A model generated the notes under the pieces. The model saw nothing but the letters and a program-made list of their open reading frames with translations, was not told the origin of the DNA and searched no databases. From contig JACOVJ010000056.1 of the NCBI GenBank assembly GCA_016177385.1, positions 1-7,426 of the forward strand: 7,426 bases of DNA, given 5' to 3'. The first letter of the stretch is position 1. Every line of letters starts with the position of its first letter. A program made the translations under genes and the position numbers. Source of the DNA: Candidatus Niyogiibacteriota bacterium. Lineage in GTDB: Bacteria > Patescibacteriota > Minisyncoccia > HO2-45-28. Positions 5,682 to 7,426 of the stretch are shown in pieces.

Positions 5682-5710
5682 TTGACATATTATACTATAT
5701 GTGCTATCAT
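5682..5710 (+). promoter_or_regulatory. Near-consensus sigma70-type promoter with extended -10
   Basis: TTGACA (5682-5687, 6/6), a 17-base spacer and TGcTATCAT (hexamer 5705-5710, 5/6, with the TGn extension) make the strongest promoter in the window. Transcription is expected near 5717, giving a leader of about 64 bases before ATG 5781. It lies directly behind tRNA-Lys and drives the unrecognised gene. Confidence 0.85.
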
Positions 5711-5780
5711 ACAGCTTGATAAAAGTACTTTGATTGTTTCCGTCCTGCAGTATCCGCAGTTCATTTTTCTGGAGATTTCC

Positions 5781-6131
5781 ATGAAAAAGCTCAACGCGAT
5801 CCGCGACTTTCTGTGGGTGCTCCAAGCGTTCCTGCGCGGCAAAGTGTTGCGCCAGAAGGCCTACTGGCCCCTGGACAATGTCCTTCGTCCGCCCGTTCCC
5901 ACGACTGTCAGGCGCATCTCGATGCTCATGCGGTGGTGGGGATATCGGCTTCCGACTCTCGATGAGGCCAAGGCGCTGGTGGAGCGGAAAGAGAAACACG
6001 GTTACCGGGTCGATGTCGACTACTTCGACATGGTCGGGCTCGCCATCGACAGATACTGGAACGATGTCCGCCGCGAACTCTTCGGCGACAGCGACCGGCA
6101 GGGTCACCGCGACAACGGCCTCTCGTTTTGA
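5781..6131 (+). CDS. Unrecognised 116-residue basic, Trp-rich protein
   Basis: I do not recognise this family. ATG 5781 has GGAGA (5771-5775) at 5 bases, a good Shine-Dalgarno. An upstream in-frame TTG at 5682 is the -35 box itself and is rejected. The protein has no signal peptide or clear membrane segment. It has an amphipathic N-terminal helix (IRDFLWVLQAFLRGKVLR), a Pro-containing middle (WPLD, RPPVP), RWWGYRLPTLDEAKALV around 51-67 and an acidic-aromatic helix (VDYFDMVGLAIDRYWNDV), then a polar tail. It contains five Trp and many Arg. Two sampled lines are about 57-65% GC with mostly G/C-ending codons, well above the gene to its left. It is expressed as a single gene between a near-consensus promoter and a 13-bp terminator, which suggests high and steady transcription. 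The strong signals and the codon regularity make it a real gene, but its function is open. Confidence 0.75.
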   Translation: MKKLNAIRDFLWVLQAFLRGKVLRQKAYWPLDNVLRPPVPTTVRRISMLMRWWGYRLPTLDEAKALVERKEKHGYRVDVDYFDMVGLAIDRYWNDVRRELFGDSDRQGHRDNGLSF

Positions 6132-6161
6132 TCCCTGAACACTTGAGGGCTTGATCCTTTC

Positions 6162-6210
6162 GAACCTTCGGCGCGATTTTTTCGCAGCGCCGAAGGTTCA
6201 TTTATTTTTT
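6162..6210 (+). terminator. Strong intrinsic terminator of the unrecognised gene
   Basis: GAACCTTCGGCGC (6162-6174) and GCGCCGAAGGTTC (6187-6199) form a perfect 13-bp stem with a 12-base loop, followed by TTTATTTTTT (6201-6210). An inner GCGA/TCGC pairing (6173-6176 with 6182-6185) could compete within the loop. Confidence 0.93.
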
Positions 6211-6215
6211 CGTTG

Positions 6216-6340
6216 ATGCGCTTGTACAATATCAGCAAATTCCCGTATCTCTTGCACGATTTGGTTCCAATCCATTACGATGGAGTGGACAAATAAGCGA
6301 CGTTAACCACTTTTTGCTTTGCTCGCGGCCCAGCAGGATC
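6216..6340. other. Non-coding spacer upstream of the CNB-domain gene
   Basis: These bases lie between the terminator and the next promoter and hold no supported gene. A minus-strand reading frame of 25 codons (6275 to 6198) begins MDWNQIVQEI, but it lacks a Shine-Dalgarno and ends in the terminator stem. Bases 6249-6271 are a near inverted copy (19 of 23) of 6659-6681 in the downstream gene. Otherwise I see nothing. Confidence 0.4.
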
Positions 6341-6346
6341 CGAACC

Positions 6347-6375
6347 TTGACGCGCCACGTTCTTTGTAGTATTCT
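6347..6375 (+). promoter_or_regulatory. Sigma70-type promoter of the CNB-domain gene
   Basis: TTGACG (6347-6352, 5/6), 17 bases and TATTCT (6370-6375, 4/6). Expected start near 6382, giving a leader of about 33 bases that carries the Shine-Dalgarno AAAGGAGA (6402-6409). Confidence 0.75.
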
Positions 6376-6414
6376 CTTTTCAGGTGTCCTCTCAACAACC
6401 CAAAGGAGATAGCG

Positions 6415-6870
6415 ATGACGCCAATGATTTTCAAGCCGGGTAATGTGCTTTTCAATGAAGGGGATCCGTCTCCGTGCATGTACTATATCGTGAGCGGCAA
6501 CGTGAAAGTCGTGCGGGGAAACGTGGAATTGGCCATCATCGGCGCCGATGATTTTGTCGGCGAAATGGGCTTCCTTCGAACGAAGCCGCGGTCGGCAAGC
6601 GTGTGTGTGAGTACAGAAAGTAAGATCGAAGTTCGGGCGCTCTGCATCACAAACGACAATTGGAACGATGTCGTGCAAGAACATCCGAACATCGGCCTGA
6701 TGCTCGCGGCCAAGCTGGCGGACCGTCTCGAAAAAGCCGACGAACGGATCGTCCAACAGGAGCAAGAGCTCAAGGACGCGAAAGACCTCATTGCGGACAA
6801 TGAGCCGCACGAGTTGCACGAAGACGGTTGCGAGTGTCAGTCATGCGTGCAAGGCGACACCGACAACTAA
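6415..6870 (+). CDS. Stand-alone cyclic nucleotide-binding (CNB) domain protein
   Basis: The product has 151 residues. Residues 5-80 form a CNB beta-barrel: FKPGNVLFNEGDPSPCMYYI, VSGNVKVVRG, then the phosphate-binding cassette GEMGFLRTKPRSASV with G49, E50 and R59, where the Arg and Glu normally hold the cyclic phosphate and ribose. An alpha region with HPNIGLMLAAKLADRL (90-105) leads into a heptad-like coiled coil (about 103-128). The tail is acidic and has CECQSC (139-144), which could bind metal or form disulfides. No helix-turn-helix follows, so it is not a complete CRP/FNR regulator; dimerisation or docking through the coiled coil is more likely. AAAGGAGA ends 5 bases before ATG 6415 and fixes the start. 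It is monocistronic, with promoter and terminator. The ligand is unknown. The domain call is secure; the role is open. Confidence 0.9.
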   Translation: MTPMIFKPGNVLFNEGDPSPCMYYIVSGNVKVVRGNVELAIIGADDFVGEMGFLRTKPRSASVCVSTESKIEVRALCITNDNWNDVVQEHPNIGLMLAAKLADRLEKADERIVQQEQELKDAKDLIADNEPHELHEDGCECQSCVQGDTDN

Positions 6871-6877
6871 TCGCACC

Positions 6878-6909
6878 CCCGTAGTGCCCACCGGCACTAC
6901 GGGTTTTTT
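6878..6909 (+). terminator. Intrinsic terminator of the CNB-domain gene
   Basis: CCCGTAGTGCC (6878-6888) and GGCACTACGGG (6893-6903) form a perfect 11-bp stem with a 4-base loop, followed by T6 (6904-6909). It starts 8 bases after the stop codon. Confidence 0.95.
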
Positions 6910-7008
6910 ATTTGTCGGGCACGTTCGCACTTACATTCGCATTGCTATGCTCAGTATTTCGTCGCCCCCGCTCCTCAATCTGTGCTCAGTACCTCCCTCA
7001 TCTTCACT

Positions 7009-7082
7009 TGGTCGGGCTGCCGGGAATCGAACCCGGTTTACATGCACCCCATGCATGTGTACTGCCGGTATACTACAGCCCG
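7009..7082 (-). tRNA. tRNA-Pro (anticodon GGG), CCA encoded
   Basis: On the minus strand, acceptor CGGGCTG (7082-7076) pairs with CAGCCCG (7019-7013). D stem is GTAT/GTAC with one T-G pair. Anticodon stem CATGC/GCATG encloses loop ATGGGGT with anticodon GGG at 7050-7048 and G37, as usual for tRNA-Pro. The T arm is CCGGG, TTCGATT, CCCGG. Discriminator A7012 is followed by an encoded CCA (7011-7009), unlike the other two tRNAs here. It starts 12 bases after the rpmB stop and shows no promoter of its own. Confidence 0.96.
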
Positions 7083-7094
7083 CGAAGACTTTAA

Positions 7095-7289
7095 TTATAC
7101 CGCCTGTTTTGCAAGAGTTTTGAGGCACCGCGTGCACACTTTGACGCGACTCGAAGAACCCGCGAGGCGGGTCCATTGGAGATTCGGGTATTTGCGGACG
7201 TGGCTTGTCGGATTATATTTGCCGCGAAGCAGATTCCGCTTGCCGCCCATGGTGGAGCCTTTGCCGCAGATGGCGCATTGTTTCGTCAT
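7095..7289 (-). CDS. rpmB: Ribosomal protein bL28
   Basis: The 64-residue protein is a structural component of the large ribosomal subunit. It carries CAIC (C5, C8) near the N-terminus and VCTRCLKTLAK (C52, C55) near the C-terminus, the four-cysteine zinc ribbon of the C+ form of bL28. YPNLQWTRL in the middle fits the family, and the length is within its normal range. The ATG at 7289 has no Shine-Dalgarno but lies 7 bases after a clear -10 box, so translation from a leaderless mRNA is expected. tRNA-Pro follows 12 bases after the TAA in the same direction with no terminator between, so the two probably share one transcript. Identity is supported by the paired Cys motifs and the characteristic C-terminus; other zinc-ribbon ribosomal proteins fit less well. 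Confidence 0.92.
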   Translation of the reverse strand: MTKQCAICGKGSTMGGKRNLLRGKYNPTSHVRKYPNLQWTRLAGSSSRVKVCTRCLKTLAKQAV

Positions 7290-7296
7290 AGCGATG

Positions 7297-7325
7297 AGTA
7301 TATACTAAGAAGAGTAAGAAATCAA
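7297..7325 (-). promoter_or_regulatory. Promoter of rpmB and tRNA-Pro (leaderless type)
   Basis: On the minus strand TTGATT (7325-7320, 4/6), a 17-base spacer and TATACT (7302-7297, 5/6). The -10 ends 7 bases before ATG 7289, so transcription should begin at or one base before the start codon. It is the clearest of the leaderless-type promoters in the window. Confidence 0.75.
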
Positions 7326-7426
7326 CCCTGACCCCCGCTTAAATTTTGCGAAATCTGCTCCATGTTCATTATGAAAATTTTTGGATACGAAATTTAATAA
7401 GGCGGCGCGCTTCGCGCAGCGAAGGA
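7326..7426. other. Right-end intergenic stretch without a supported gene
   Basis: No gene is supported. Two tiny frames are present: a plus-strand one from 7361 (11 codons, MFIMKIFGYEI) and a minus-strand one from 7363 (13 codons, MEQISQNLSGGQG). Neither has a ribosome-binding site. At the window edge CTTCGC (7410-7415) and GCGAAG (7419-7424) can form a tight hairpin with a 3-base loop in a GC-rich context; its meaning cannot be judged without the flanking sequence. Confidence 0.4.

Noticed and set aside
5682..5780. N-terminal extension of the orphan gene from TTG 5682
   Set aside because: That TTG is the -35 box of a near-consensus promoter; the ATG at 5781 has a proper Shine-Dalgarno and lies downstream of the predicted transcript start.
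6198..6275. 25-residue minus-strand peptide beginning MDWNQIVQEI
   Set aside because: It has no ribosome-binding site, no convincing promoter, and its stop lies in the terminator stem. It is kept only as a repeat observation.
6232..6819. Long minus-strand open frame (195 codons) across the CNB-domain gene
   Set aside because: It is antisense to a gene with a recognised domain, promoter, Shine-Dalgarno and terminator, and its translation shows no family features.
6950..6994. Short direct repeat around GCTCAGTA (6949 and 6983 regions)
   Set aside because: Two 8-9 base copies only, with no third unit or regular spacing; not a CRISPR or satellite array.
7322..7363. 13-residue minus-strand leader peptide upstream of rpmB (MEQISQNLSGGQG)
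   Set aside because: Its stop overlaps the rpmB -35 box, so it would not be on the rpmB transcript, and no attenuator structure is seen.
1..7426. CRISPR array, insertion sequence or origin of replication
   Set aside because: No regularly spaced repeats, transposase, terminal inverted repeats or DnaA-box cluster were found by eye.

Overview
The window looks like a piece of a small-genome bacterium of the Patescibacteria (CPR) type. This is an inference. It rests on the short C4-zinc-ribbon form of bL28, very short intergenic gaps, soluble GAF-PAS histidine kinase and single-domain response regulator, tRNAs mostly without an encoded CCA, and start codons that often sit 6 to 9 bases after a -10 box with no Shine-Dalgarno. 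TGA, TAG and TAA all end genes, so the ordinary bacterial code applies and the TGA-as-glycine CPR lineages are unlikely.

Layout. 1-75: last 24 codons of a probable alpha/beta hydrolase. 92-487 (+) and 546-2315 (-): a receiver-only response regulator and a soluble GAF-PAS-HisKA-HATPase kinase, convergent, with a terminator between them. 2398-2973 (-): a six-helix membrane protein resembling DUF1097, ended by a strong terminator that almost touches the kinase start. 3071-3472 (+): DoxX-family membrane protein with its own terminator. 3550-4140 (+): DEDDy-type exonuclease-like protein. 4174-4674 (+): YkuK-type RNase H-like protein, whose stop codon shares one base with a tRNA-Arg(CCG). 4870-5598 (+): AT-rich gene for an HTH protein with a possible LAGLIDADG-like region, followed after 4 bases by tRNA-Lys(CTT). 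5781-6131 (+): GC-rich unrecognised 116-residue gene with the best promoter of the window and a 13-bp terminator. 6415-6870 (+): stand-alone cyclic-nucleotide-binding domain with promoter, Shine-Dalgarno and terminator. On the minus strand at the right end, rpmB (bL28) is followed after 12 bases by tRNA-Pro(GGG), which does encode CCA.

How they fit. The kinase and regulator are a plausible two-component pair, and the CNB-domain protein may be a second signalling element. Two RNase H-fold proteins are adjacent. No complete multi-gene defence or biosynthetic system is visible. The most noteworthy features are architectural. Each of the three tRNAs follows a co-directional coding sequence with no terminator between (one overlaps the stop codon). 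Genes fall into two initiation classes (leaderless-like versus leader plus Shine-Dalgarno). A compositionally foreign gene lies between two tRNA genes, beside an orphan gene under a near-consensus promoter.
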